From assembly GCA_041654915.1 (NCBI GenBank), contig JBAZCO010000028.1:1-16801 (forward strand): a DNA stretch of 16,801 bases, in the 5' to 3' direction. This document shows positions 6,054 through 14,484 of this stretch, one piece after another. Below the pieces are notes generated by a model. That model was not told the origin of the DNA and ran no database searches. It saw nothing but the letters and a program-made list of their open reading frames with translations. Position numbers and translations under genes: made by a program. The stretch's first letter is position 1; each line of letters begins with the position of its first letter. The DNA is from JBAZCO01 sp041654915. GTDB lineage: Bacteria > Bacillota > Clostridia > Christensenellales > DTU072.

Positions 6054-8678
6054 ATGGCAAAAAAATTCGTTTATTTATTCAGAGACAGCGATGGGAAAAA
6101 CAGGGCTTTGTTTGGCGGTAAGGGCGCAAATTTGGCGGAAATGACCAAACTTGGTATGCCCGTCCCCCCTGGTTTCACAATCACCACCGAGGCTTGCACC
6201 CAATATTATAATGACGGTCAAAAAATAGCACCCCAAATTCTTGATGAGGTTTTTGCTGCTTTAGCCACGGTAGAAAAAGAAGAAGGCAAAAAATTCGGCG
6301 ACCCCAATAACCCGTTCTTAGTATCAGTTAGGAGCGGCTCAAGGGCATCTATGCCGGGTATGATGGATACGATACTCAACCTAGGTCTAACAGATGTGTC
6401 GGTAGAAGGGCTTGCCAAGCTCACAGGCAACGCACGCTTTGCCTATGACTGTTACAGACGCTTTATTCAAATGTACTCCGATGTTGTTATTGGTATCGGC
6501 AAAGACTTCTTTGAAAGAATAATAGACGACCTAAAACACGAAAAAGGCATTGTGCTAGACACCGACCTCACAGCAGACGACCTTAAAGAGCTTATAGCCC
6601 AATACAAGGCTTACTATCGTGAGCAAATAGGCAGTGACTTCCCCCAAGACCCCAAAGTTCAGCTTGTGGGCGCAATAGACGCAGTTTTCCGCTCTTGGAA
6701 CAATCAGCGTGCAGTTATATACCGCCGTATGCACGATATACCCGGCGATTGGGGTACTGCGGTAATCATTCAATCTATGGTGTTTGGCAATATGGGCGAA
6801 ACCTCCGGCACAGGCGTTGCTTTCACAAGAAACCCTGCCACAGGCGAGAAAAAACTTTACGGCGAATATCTTATGAACGCACAGGGTGAGGATGTCGTTG
6901 CCGGCATACGCACTCCGCTTTCAATAGACCACCTAAAGGAAACCAACCTAGAAGTATATGAGCAGTTTATAGCGCATTGCGACAAGCTAGAAAAGTACTT
7001 TGGCGATATGCAGGATATGGAGTTTACTATCGAAAGAGGCAAACTTTATATGCTGCAAACAAGGAGCGGCAAGCGCACAGCGCTTGCGGCAATAAATATT
7101 GCAGTAGACCTTGTTAATGAAGGGCTTTGCACCAAAGAGGAGGCGCTGCTCAAGGTAGACCCCAAACAGCTTGATGACTTACTGCATCCGCAGTTCGACC
7201 CCAAAGCGCTGGATAAAGCGGTAGCGATAGCCGAAGGCTTGCCTGCATCTCCCGGCGCAGCATCGGGTAAAATCGCATTTACCGCCGAAGAAGCTGTACT
7301 TCGTGCAGCAGCTGGCGAAAAGGTGATTCTTGTCCGCCTAGAAACCTCCCCCGAGGATATCGAGGGTATGAATGTGGCGGCAGGCATACTGACTGCAAGG
7401 GGCGGACTCACCTCCCACGCAGCGGTTGTGGCAAGAGGTATGGGCAAGTGCTGTGTATCGGGCGCACCCGGGCTTGCAATTAGCGAATCCAAAAAGACCG
7501 TTACAATAAACGGCAAAGTATACGGCTCTAATGACGAGCTATCACTAAACGGTAGCACAGGCAAGATTTACGAGGGCGTACTTCCCACAGTTGAACCTGA
7601 TGTATCGGGCAATTTTGGCGTGATTATGGATTGGGCAAATAAAGTCCGCACCCTACAAGTGCGTGCCAATGCCGACACCCCCCACGATGCAGCAGTTGGA
7701 TACGAGTACGGCGCAGAAGGTATTGGGCTTTGCCGTACCGAGCATATGTTCTTTGAAAAAGACAGGATAGCCGCCGTTCGTGAAATGATACTAAGCAAGA
7801 CAGTAGAGCAAAGAAAAGCCGCTCTTGCCAAAATTCTTCCCATGCAAAGGGCAGACTTTATTGGTATCTACAAAGAGATGCACGGCTACCCCGTCACCAT
7901 TAGGTTTTTAGACCCGCCGCTGCACGAATTCCTACCCCAAAAGTCCGAAGAAATTGCAGAGCTTGCAAAAGAAATGGGCATAAGCCTTGATGAGCTTACC
8001 GAAACTGTAAACTCTTTGCACGAGTTTAACCCAATGATGGGGCATCGTGGCTGCCGTTTGTCCGTTTCCTACCCCGAAATCGCCGAGATGCAAACCCGTG
8101 CGATAATCGAGGCGGCAATTGCCGTTAACAAAGAGGGCGGCAATGTTAAGGCAGAGCTTATGATACCGCTTGTTGGCGATGTAAAAGAGCTTAAATATGT
8201 TAAAGATGTAGTGGTAGCAACCGCCGAAAAGGTAGTAGCCGAGGCAGGCGTTGCAGTAGACTACACCATTGGCACAATGATAGAAATTCCCCGTGCCTGC
8301 CTTACCGCAGATGCAATAGCCGCCGAGGCAGACTTCTTCTCGTTTGGCACAAACGACCTTACCCAAATGACCTATGGCTTTAGCCGTGACGATGCGGGCA
8401 AGTTCCTTGCCGATTATTATGACAAGAAGATATTCGAGAGCGACCCGTTCAAGCGTCTAGACCAAACTGGCGTGGGCGAGCTGGTAAAAATCGCTGTGGA
8501 AAAGGGCAAAAGCGCCCGTCCTAACATCAAGCTAGGGATATGCGGCGAACACGGCGGCGACCCCGCTACCATAGAGTTCTGCCACCGCACGGGGCTTACC
8601 TATGTTTCTTGCTCACCCTTCCGTGTGCCAATCGCAATATTAGCGGCGGCTCATGCGGTTATCAAGGAAAAGCAATAA
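6054..8678 (+). CDS. ppdK: Pyruvate, phosphate dikinase
   Basis: The 874-residue enzyme interconverts pyruvate + ATP + Pi and phosphoenolpyruvate + AMP + PPi. In anaerobic Clostridia it commonly works as a PPi-dependent glycolytic enzyme or in gluconeogenesis. All parts are present: the ATP-grasp nucleotide domain (about 1-340; FGGKGANLAEM at 20-30, SVRSGSRASMPGMMDTILNL at 91-110), the swivelling phosphohistidine domain with GGLTSHAAVVARGMG (450-464; H455 carries the phosphate), and the C-terminal TIM barrel with GTNDLTQMTYGFSRDD (765-780) and catalytic Cys830 in GICGEHGGDP. Length equals that of the Clostridium symbiosum enzyme. Thr453, the residue modified by the PDRP regulatory kinase/phosphorylase, is kept, but no PDRP gene is in this window. 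AGGAG at 6042-6046 is 7 bases before ATG 6054. It has its own promoter and terminator, so it is probably transcribed alone. Confidence 0.98.
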   Translation: MAKKFVYLFRDSDGKNRALFGGKGANLAEMTKLGMPVPPGFTITTEACTQYYNDGQKIAPQILDEVFAALATVEKEEGKKFGDPNNPFLVSVRSGSRASMPGMMDTILNLGLTDVSVEGLAKLTGNARFAYDCYRRFIQMYSDVVIGIGKDFFERIIDDLKHEKGIVLDTDLTADDLKELIAQYKAYYREQIGSDFPQDPKVQLVGAIDAVFRSWNNQRAVIYRRMHDIPGDWGTAVIIQSMVFGNMGETSGTGVAFTRNPATGEKKLYGEYLMNAQGEDVVAGIRTPLSIDHLKETNLEVYEQFIAHCDKLEKYFGDMQDMEFTIERGKLYMLQTRSGKRTALAAINIAVDLVNEGLCTKEEALLKVDPKQLDDLLHPQFDPKALDKAVAIAEGLPASPGAASGKIAFTAEEAVLRAAAGEKVILVRLETSPEDIEGMNVAAGILTARGGLTSHAAVVARGMGKCCVSGAPGLAISESKKTVTINGKVYGSNDELSLNGSTGKIYEGVLPTVEPDVSGNFGVIMDWANKVRTLQVRANADTPHDAAVGYEYGAEGIGLCRTEHMFFEKDRIAAVREMILSKTVEQRKAALAKILPMQRADFIGIYKEMHGYPVTIRFLDPPLHEFLPQKSEEIAELAKEMGISLDELTETVNSLHEFNPMMGHRGCRLSVSYPEIAEMQTRAIIEAAIAVNKEGGNVKAELMIPLVGDVKELKYVKDVVVATAEKVVAEAGVAVDYTIGTMIEIPRACLTADAIAAEADFFSFGTNDLTQMTYGFSRDDAGKFLADYYDKKIFESDPFKRLDQTGVGELVKIAVEKGKSARPNIKLGICGEHGGDPATIEFCHRTGLTYVSCSPFRVPIAILAAAHAVIKEKQ

Positions 8679-8729
8679 AGTTAGCAGCCGGCTATCAAAG
8701 GAAAAGCAATAAAGCTAGAGCAATCGGCT
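8661..8729 (+). repeat. Imperfect tandem duplication over the ppdK stop codon
   Basis: Bases 8661-8693 and 8694-8729 are two adjacent copies of one segment (33 and 36 bases), differing by three substitutions and three inserted bases. Both contain GGAAAAGCAATAAAG, which in the first copy encodes the last ppdK residues and stop. The second copy is non-coding. It looks like a local slippage duplication; no function is evident. Confidence 0.8.
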
Positions 8730-8810
8730 GTATTTTAAGTATTTGCTACGACCCAACAAATAGGCACTAGCATTGCAAGCTTTACCAAACACAAGCCAAC
8801 ACACAAAAAC

Positions 8811-8850
8811 AAACTGCCCCAACGCTTTTGCGAGAAGGGGCAGTTTTTTT
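8811..8850 (+). terminator. Intrinsic terminator after ppdK
   Basis: AAACTGCCCC (8811-8820) pairs perfectly with GGGGCAGTTT (8837-8846), followed by more T residues up to 8850. A short CGC/GCG helix closes a TTTT loop inside. The flanks (CACACAAAAAC on the left and TTTTTGTGTG on the right) extend the pairing with a two-base bulge, so the structure may also stop transcription from the other strand. It lies 133 bases after the ppdK stop. Confidence 0.9.
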
Positions 8851-8954
8851 GTGTGAATATTAAATCACTCTTTTTAATATTTTCTCTTGATTTGCACCAA
8901 GGTTATTTTTAATATTTTGCAAAATTTCCTTTTGTTTGCCGCAATATTGTTAGG

Positions 8955-8983
8955 TTGACATTTAGGCTAAAAAACTGTATAAT
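8955..8983 (+). promoter_or_regulatory. Perfect-consensus sigma-A promoter upstream of dgt
   Basis: TTGACA at 8955-8960 and TATAAT at 8978-8983 are exactly 17 bases apart, matching the housekeeping consensus at all twelve positions. The expected start is near 8990, some 170 bases before dgt. AT-rich DNA upstream, including two copies of TTTTTAATATTTT (8871-8883 and 8906-8918), could act as an UP-like element. It should drive dgt-pcrA-ligA. Confidence 0.85.
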
Positions 8984-8989
8984 TCAAGA

Positions 8990-9159
8990 GTATAAAAAAA
9001 TTGGTTTTGCTAGAATATTTTGGACAAAAAAAGTTGCAAAAAAGACAAAATAAAAACGACAAACAAAACTATGAAAACTTGAAAAACCAAGGGGCAGACA
9101 AGTACAAAGGGCTAGGAAAACTTCAAACATAGCTTTAAGACATCAAAAAAGGCGGGCAT
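8990..9159 (+). other. A-rich leader between the strong promoter and dgt
   Basis: About 170 transcribed bases precede dgt. The stretch is very A-rich with little G+C, and I see no strong hairpin, tRNA or riboswitch core. It contains a stop-free frame of 43 codons from TTG 9001 to TAG 9130-9132, rich in Lys, Gln and Asn. This frame has only a weak AGAG upstream (8987-8990) and no ATG. Stop codons need T, so an A-rich tract leaves frames open by chance; I do not annotate it as a gene. AAAGGCGG (9148-9155) at the end is the dgt ribosome site. Confidence 0.5.
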
Positions 9160-10146
9160 ATGAAAGAAAATTGGATTGCATTTGAAAGGGAGTTTCTCTC
9201 CCCCTATGCGGCAAAAAGTGAAAATTCTAAGGGGAGACTTGTCCCTATCGAGAGCTGTCCGCTGCGCACAGAGTTTCAGCGTGACCGTGATAGAATTCTC
9301 CATTCCAAATCGTTTAGGCGGCTAAAGCACAAGACGCAAGTTTTTTTGTCGCCTACGGGTGACCATTATCGCACAAGACTCACCCACACCCTAGAGGTCA
9401 CCCAGATTGCAAGGACAATCAGCCGTGCGCTCCGCCTAAACGAGGACCTAACCGAGGCAATCGCATTGGGGCACGACCTTGGGCATACTCCTTTTGGACA
9501 TACGGGCGAGCGGGTGTTAGCGGCAAAGACGGGGCATTTTTTTCACAACGAGCAGAGCCTAAGAATGGTGAATTTTTTAGAGGAAGACGGACGGGGACTT
9601 AACCTCACATTTGAAGTGCGTGACGGCATACTCAACCACAAGTCGGACGGAAATCCTGCAACCCTAGAAGGGCGAGTGGTGGGGCTTGCCGACAGAATAG
9701 CTTACTTAAACCACGATATAGACGATGCTATACGGGCAGGACTTATGTCCAAAGCGGATATTCCAAGCGAAGTTGCCTCACTTTTAGGCACAAAAAAAGG
9801 ACAGATGATAAACAGCCTAGTAACCGATATAATTAAAATGAGCAAAGACAAACCGCTCATAGAACAATCGGCAGAATATAGCGAAGTGATGTCTGTTCTG
9901 CACGACTTTATGACAAAAAATATATATACCAAATCGGCGGCGAAAGTAGAGGAAAAAAAGGCGGACAGGTTAATATCGCTACTTTATGATTACTTTTGCG
10001 AGCATCCCGAGGAAGTGCCGTCCTTATACAAAATTCACACCACGGAAAAAAGCGTATTTATCACCGACTATATTGCGGGGATGACAGATAACTTTGCGGT
10101 AAAGATATTTGAGAGTATCTTTGTACCCAAATCTTGGAGTATATAA
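9160..10146 (+). CDS. dgt: Deoxyguanosinetriphosphate triphosphohydrolase-like protein
   Basis: This is a 328-residue HD-superfamily enzyme that splits dNTPs into deoxynucleoside and triphosphate, limiting dNTP pools. The N-terminal signature RDRDRILHSKSFRRLKHKTQ (41-60) is typical. Metal ligands are visible: H76 in RLTHTLEV, H105-D106 in HDLGHTPFGH (105-114), and D178 in LADRIAYLNHDIDDAI, with the usual HNEQS (129-133). Length agrees with Gram-positive dgt proteins. In many Clostridia dgt lies before dnaG and rpoD; here it opens an operon with pcrA and ligA. ATG 9160 has AAAGGCGG five bases upstream. Substrate preference cannot be read from sequence; many relatives need a dNTP activator and act on several dNTPs. 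Confidence 0.92.
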   Translation: MKENWIAFEREFLSPYAAKSENSKGRLVPIESCPLRTEFQRDRDRILHSKSFRRLKHKTQVFLSPTGDHYRTRLTHTLEVTQIARTISRALRLNEDLTEAIALGHDLGHTPFGHTGERVLAAKTGHFFHNEQSLRMVNFLEEDGRGLNLTFEVRDGILNHKSDGNPATLEGRVVGLADRIAYLNHDIDDAIRAGLMSKADIPSEVASLLGTKKGQMINSLVTDIIKMSKDKPLIEQSAEYSEVMSVLHDFMTKNIYTKSAAKVEEKKADRLISLLYDYFCEHPEEVPSLYKIHTTEKSVFITDYIAGMTDNFAVKIFESIFVPKSWSI

Positions 10147-10158
10147 AGGAAATTGTTA

Positions 10159-12387
10159 ATGGAATTTGATGTATCAGTATTAAATGATGCCCAACGCAAT
10201 GCAATGACAGACACCGAAGGCGCTGTGCTAGTACTTGCGGGCGCAGGCTCTGGCAAAACTAGAGTGCTAACCCACCGTGTGGCGCATCTTGTTTTGGATA
10301 AAGGGGTGTCGCCCTACAATATTTTGGCAATCACATTTACCAATAAGGCAACGGCGGAAATGCGGGAGCGTTTGGAGCAGCTTTTAGGGGAAAACAACAG
10401 GGTATGGATTTCAACTTTCCATAGTCTTTGCTATACTATACTAAGAATGCACACAGCAGAAATAGGCTATGAGCCAAACATTAGCATATATGACGAAAGC
10501 GACAGCGGCAGGCTGATAAAAAAGGCGCTGCGTGAACAAAGCTTAGATGGCTCATCGGTAAAAGATATTATTCGCAACCACATAAGCACGGCAAAAAACA
10601 AGGGGCTGTCACCGGGCGCATATTATGCAACAATAAGAGGAGATACCCCGCACGATGAGGATATTTATCGCCTATACACCCGCTACGAGGAGTTGTTAAA
10701 GCTATCCAACGCACTAGACTTTGACGACCTCTTGCACAAGACCAACGAGCTTTTTGACGAGCATCCCGAAGTCCTTAGCAAATACCAAAACCGCTTTTTT
10801 TATATCCATGTAGACGAGTTTCAGGATACCAATGCGGTACAATTTGATATTGTGAAAAAACTAGCGGCAAAGAGCGGCAACATCTTTGTTGTGGGTGATG
10901 ACGACCAAAGCATATACGGTTGGCGGGGGGCAGATATAAAAAATATCCTCAACTTTAATATAACTTACCCCAATGCAAAAGTTCATAAGCTTTTGGAAAA
11001 TTACCGCTCTACTTCCAAGATTTTGGAGGCGGCAAACAATGTGATAAGGCACAATAAATCTAGGCACGAAAAGGAACTGTTCACCAATCTAGGCAGTGGC
11101 GTGCGCATAGAATATTACAGCGCATATAACGACTATCAAGAGGCGGAGTGGGTGGTGGACTCAATTATTTCGCTTAGGAGATACTACGGTTATCAAAATA
11201 AAGATTTTGCCATTCTCATAAGGAACAACTCTTTGAGCCGCTTGTTTGAAAAAAAGTTGAGTGCGTCAAGGCTCAACTATCGCATTATGGGCGGCTTTAG
11301 GTTTTTTGATAGGAAGGAAATTCAAGATGTAATTGCCTATATGCGTGTGGCAAATAATACTAGCGACAGCGAGGCATTAGAGAGGATAATAAACTTCCCC
11401 CGCCGCAGCATTGGCGAAACCACGGTTGAGCGGCTTAGCGAATACTCACGGCAGCATATGGTAGAACTTATTGATGTTATCCGCAATGCGGATGTAAACG
11501 GGGCTGTGCCAAGCGGGGCTGCAAAAAAAGTTAAAGAATTTGGCAATCTTATCACGGATATAGCCAACAAAAAAAGTTTGCCGCTATATGAGTTTGTCAC
11601 ATATTTGGTAGACCAAGTGGGGTTTGAAAAAGCGTATATGTCCACGGGCAAGGAGGAGGACGAAAACCGTTGGGAGAATATCCAAGAGTTTTTGCGCCAT
11701 ATCCAAGAGTTTGCAGGCAGTAATGCCAATGCTGATTTGGACACCTTTTTGCAAACCGCAGCGCTGCAACCCGAACGCCAAGAAATATACAGCGGCGACT
11801 CCGTTGCGATTGCCACAATGCACTCAGTAAAGGGATTGGAGTTTAGAGTGGTGTTTATTGTTGCTTGCGAGGAGGAAATTTTTCCCTCATCGCAGTCGAT
11901 AAAGGCGGGCGAAGTAGAGGAAGAGCGGCGGGTTATGTATGTGGCAATCACACGGGCTAAGGAGCGCCTATATATATCCCACACTATCAATCGCTTTCGC
12001 TTTAACAAGGTGCAGAACTTTTTACCCTCCAGGTTTATTGATGAAAGCCGTGGAATAATAAAAGAGAACAGCTACGAAGTGTATGGTAAAAAGAAAGCAT
12101 ATATTGAGGGGCGTGGCACAAAATACGGCTACGAAGGGGCGGAAAGGGAGATAATTCCTAGGAGAGCCAATCACATTCCCAAAACATTGGAGGATAAGCC
12201 TAAGATATTCAACCGTGATGTATCAGGGTTTGTTGGCGGCGCACGGGTGGCGCACTCCATATACGGCGAAGGCAAAATCATCCTTGTTTTGGGCGAAGGC
12301 GATGAGGCAACGGCGACAGTATTGTTCCCCAAGTTAGGAATAAAAAAGTTTAAAATTGCGCTTGCGCCGCTCAAATTATTATCATAA
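10159..12387 (+). CDS. pcrA: ATP-dependent DNA helicase PcrA/UvrD
   Basis: A superfamily 1A helicase of 742 residues that unwinds DNA 3' to 5' in nucleotide excision and mismatch repair and clears RecA or stalled polymerase. Motifs in order: Walker A AGAGSGKT (27-34), Ia AITFTNKATAEMRERL (57-72), Walker B HVDEFQDTN (217-225), QSIYGWRGA (250-258), LENYRS (279-284), TMHSVKGLEF (553-562) and YVAITRAKERL (594-604). The C-terminal segment from about 688 (SGFVGGARVAHSIYGEGKII) is the Tudor-like domain that contacts RNA polymerase and nucleic acids. I chose ATG 10159 over the in-frame TTG at 10153 because AAAGGA (10145-10150) is 8 bases from the ATG but only 2 from the TTG. It starts 12 bases after dgt. 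The pcrA-ligA order is common in Bacillota; pcrB is absent. Confidence 0.96.
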   Translation: MEFDVSVLNDAQRNAMTDTEGAVLVLAGAGSGKTRVLTHRVAHLVLDKGVSPYNILAITFTNKATAEMRERLEQLLGENNRVWISTFHSLCYTILRMHTAEIGYEPNISIYDESDSGRLIKKALREQSLDGSSVKDIIRNHISTAKNKGLSPGAYYATIRGDTPHDEDIYRLYTRYEELLKLSNALDFDDLLHKTNELFDEHPEVLSKYQNRFFYIHVDEFQDTNAVQFDIVKKLAAKSGNIFVVGDDDQSIYGWRGADIKNILNFNITYPNAKVHKLLENYRSTSKILEAANNVIRHNKSRHEKELFTNLGSGVRIEYYSAYNDYQEAEWVVDSIISLRRYYGYQNKDFAILIRNNSLSRLFEKKLSASRLNYRIMGGFRFFDRKEIQDVIAYMRVANNTSDSEALERIINFPRRSIGETTVERLSEYSRQHMVELIDVIRNADVNGAVPSGAAKKVKEFGNLITDIANKKSLPLYEFVTYLVDQVGFEKAYMSTGKEEDENRWENIQEFLRHIQEFAGSNANADLDTFLQTAALQPERQEIYSGDSVAIATMHSVKGLEFRVVFIVACEEEIFPSSQSIKAGEVEEERRVMYVAITRAKERLYISHTINRFRFNKVQNFLPSRFIDESRGIIKENSYEVYGKKKAYIEGRGTKYGYEGAEREIIPRRANHIPKTLEDKPKIFNRDVSGFVGGARVAHSIYGEGKIILVLGEGDEATATVLFPKLGIKKFKIALAPLKLLS

Positions 12388-12431
12388 AATAACACACAAG
12401 GCTACCGCAAAAAATAGAGAGGTCTTTTAAT

Positions 12432-14378
12432 ATGGATAGAATGAGGGAGCTTGTAGCGCTCCTCAACAAATATGCGCACGAGTACTATGTGCTGGATAAT
12501 CCCAGTATCACGGACGAGGAGTACGATAATCTGTATGATGAGTTGGTAGCTTTGGAGAGCGAGCTTATGATGCGCCTTCCCGATTCGCCCACGCTTAGGG
12601 TTGGCGGAGATACTATTGACGGGTTTGTGGGTTATCAGCATCGCCAAAGGCTGTTTTCGCTAGATAAAGTTAAGGACATAATTGGGCTAGAAGGGTATTT
12701 TAATCGGCTGGAAAAATCTTTGGGCGGCTTGCCAAGGTTTACTTTAGAGCATAAGTTTGACGGGTTAACACTATCTCTCACATATAACAAAGGCAAGTTG
12801 GTTACGGGAGCGACACGGGGTGACGGCGAAGTGGGCGAGGATGTTACCGCACAAATCCGCACAATAAAGACCGTACCGCTTAGCATAAAGCACAAGGGGT
12901 TGATAGAGATTCAAGGCGAGGGGATAATGCGCCTTTCCGTCTTTGAGGAATATAACAAAACGGCGGCAACTCCATTGAAAAACCCAAGAAACGCCGCCGC
13001 AGGCGCAATAAGAAACCTAAACCCAAATGTTACTGCCGAACGCAAGCTTGACTTTATTGCCTACAATGTAGGGCATTATGAGGGAGTGGAGTTTGCCGCC
13101 CAAACGGATGTGCGAGCTTTTCTTATTGAAAACGGATTTTATGTAGACAGTGAATTTTATCAAATTGACAGCATAGAGAATGCCGAAAATGCGCTTAAAA
13201 AGATAGAGGACGGGCGCAACGAGTTGGATTTTTTAATAGACGGCGCAGTATTCAAAGTAGACGACCTTGCCATTCGTGAGGAGCTTGGGTTCACCCAAAA
13301 GTTTCCCCGTTGGGCGCTTGCTTACAAATTTAGAGCCTTAGAGGTTGCCACGGTTGTAGAGGGTGTTGTTTGGCAGGTGTCACGCACTTCAAAAATCAAT
13401 CCGCTTGCATTGCTCACGCCTGTCAACCTAGACGGTGTAACGGTAAAACGGGCTACCCTAAACAACATTACGGATATCCAAAGAAAGGGTGTCAGGATAG
13501 GCAGCCGTGTACTGCTCAGACGCTCAAACGATGTGATACCCGAGATAATGGGGGTGATTAGCCACCCGCCAGACAGCAGGGAAATCGTTGTGCCAAAAGC
13601 CTGTCCCGCTTGCGGCGCACCCGTTAGAGAGGACTCTGTGTTTGTATATTGCACCAATCCCGACAACTGCGCTCCCACAATAGTATCTGCCCTAGACCAT
13701 TTTGCCAGCAAGGGCGCAATGGATATAGACGGGCTTAGCGAGAGAACAGCCGAGCAACTGTATAATGACTTGGGGGTAAAGACATTCGACCGCCTTTATA
13801 CGCTTACCGAGGAGGAACTGCTTACTCTTGAGGGATTTAAAGAAAAAAAGGCTGGCAATCTCATTGCCGCAATAGCAAAGTCCAAAACCGCCGCTTTGTC
13901 TAGGTTTATATTTGCGCTGGGCATTACCAACATAGGCAAAAAGGGCGCAAAAACTCTTGCCGATACATTTATCACTTTTGATGCGATTAAAAACGCTGCT
14001 AAAGAGGAAATTGTGCTTATCCCCGACTTTGGGGAGATTATGGCAGAAAGTGTGGTAAATTATTTTTCCTCTCCCAAAAACCTTGCGGTTATTGAGGCGG
14101 CTTTTGCGGCGGGGGTGACCCCGTCCGAGGAGGTAAACACGCAAGCAAACGGGGTATTTTTGGGTAAAGTTGTTGTGCTTACGGGCAGTTTGGAAAACTA
14201 CAAGCGAAGTGCGGCGGCGGCATTGATATCCGAGCGAGGAGGGCAGGTAGCAGATAGCGTAAATAAAAAAGTTAACCTTGTTGTGGCAGGCAAAGACGCA
14301 GGCAGCAAGCTAGAAAAGGCAAAAAAATTGGGCATTGAAATTATTGACGAGGCGGAATTTGTCAAATTATTAGAATAA
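12432..14378 (+). CDS. ligA: NAD+-dependent DNA ligase LigA
   Basis: The 648-residue enzyme seals nicks in replication and repair using NAD+. Domain order is complete: Ia with the NMN-binding HEYYVLDNPSITDEEYDNL (16-34); the adenylation domain with nucleophile K108 in LEHKFDGLT and ATRGDGEVGEDVT (127-139); OB-fold (about 310-385); a four-cysteine zinc site (C391, C394, C407, C413); helix-hairpin-helix region (about 425-560); and BRCT (577-648, GKVVVLTGSLENYKRSAAAA). The common EPKIDG and EVRGE motifs read EHKFDG and EIQGE. I recall the same variants, with GIMRLSVFEEYNKTA after them, in a subset of Clostridia ligases, so I take this as a subfamily trait rather than damage. GAGAGG (12417-12422) is 9 bases before ATG 12432. 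It follows pcrA by 44 bases and ends the operon. Confidence 0.97.
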   Translation: MDRMRELVALLNKYAHEYYVLDNPSITDEEYDNLYDELVALESELMMRLPDSPTLRVGGDTIDGFVGYQHRQRLFSLDKVKDIIGLEGYFNRLEKSLGGLPRFTLEHKFDGLTLSLTYNKGKLVTGATRGDGEVGEDVTAQIRTIKTVPLSIKHKGLIEIQGEGIMRLSVFEEYNKTAATPLKNPRNAAAGAIRNLNPNVTAERKLDFIAYNVGHYEGVEFAAQTDVRAFLIENGFYVDSEFYQIDSIENAENALKKIEDGRNELDFLIDGAVFKVDDLAIREELGFTQKFPRWALAYKFRALEVATVVEGVVWQVSRTSKINPLALLTPVNLDGVTVKRATLNNITDIQRKGVRIGSRVLLRRSNDVIPEIMGVISHPPDSREIVVPKACPACGAPVREDSVFVYCTNPDNCAPTIVSALDHFASKGAMDIDGLSERTAEQLYNDLGVKTFDRLYTLTEEELLTLEGFKEKKAGNLIAAIAKSKTAALSRFIFALGITNIGKKGAKTLADTFITFDAIKNAAKEEIVLIPDFGEIMAESVVNYFSSPKNLAVIEAAFAAGVTPSEEVNTQANGVFLGKVVVLTGSLENYKRSAAAALISERGGQVADSVNKKVNLVVAGKDAGSKLEKAKKLGIEIIDEAEFVKLLE

Positions 14379-14442
14379 TTTTTTTAAAATGTTGATAACT
14401 TGGGGCTTAAAGGCAGAAATCGTTATGATATATTTTTAAATA

Positions 14443-14451
14443 TGTTATAAT
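14443..14451 (+). promoter_or_regulatory. Extended -10 promoter for yicC-gmk-rpoZ-coaBC
   Basis: TGTTATAAT at 14443-14451 is an extended -10 element (TGnTATAAT). The -35 position at 17-base spacing (14423-14428, TTATGA) matches only three of six, as is usual when the extended element compensates. Transcription would start near 14458, 27 bases before the yicC ATG. The 106-base gap after ligA has no convincing terminator. Confidence 0.6.
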
Positions 14452-14484
14452 ATGGATATCAACCTTAAATAAGTTGGAGTGCGT

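Noticed and set aside
8540..8770. Frame overlapping the ppdK 3' end and running past its stop
   Set aside because: It overlaps the conserved C-terminus of ppdK in another frame, has no ribosome site, and its tail is the non-coding duplication.
11337..12008. Long antisense frame opposite pcrA (223 codons), and similar ones opposite era and ppdK
   Set aside because: Each lies wholly inside a gene with strong motifs on the + strand, lacks a ribosome site and has no recognisable domain.
12732..12935. Unusual LigA motifs EHKFDG and EIQGE in place of EPKIDG and EVRGE
   Set aside because: The catalytic lysine and the rest of the active site are intact, and I recall the same variant motifs in a subset of Clostridia ligases. 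It is a subfamily trait rather than a defect, though an alignment would settle it.
14364..14385. All-A/T hairpin (14364-14371 with 14374-14381) and T-run over the ligA stop codon
   Set aside because: The stem has no GC pair and a two-base loop, so it is too weak to call an intrinsic terminator.
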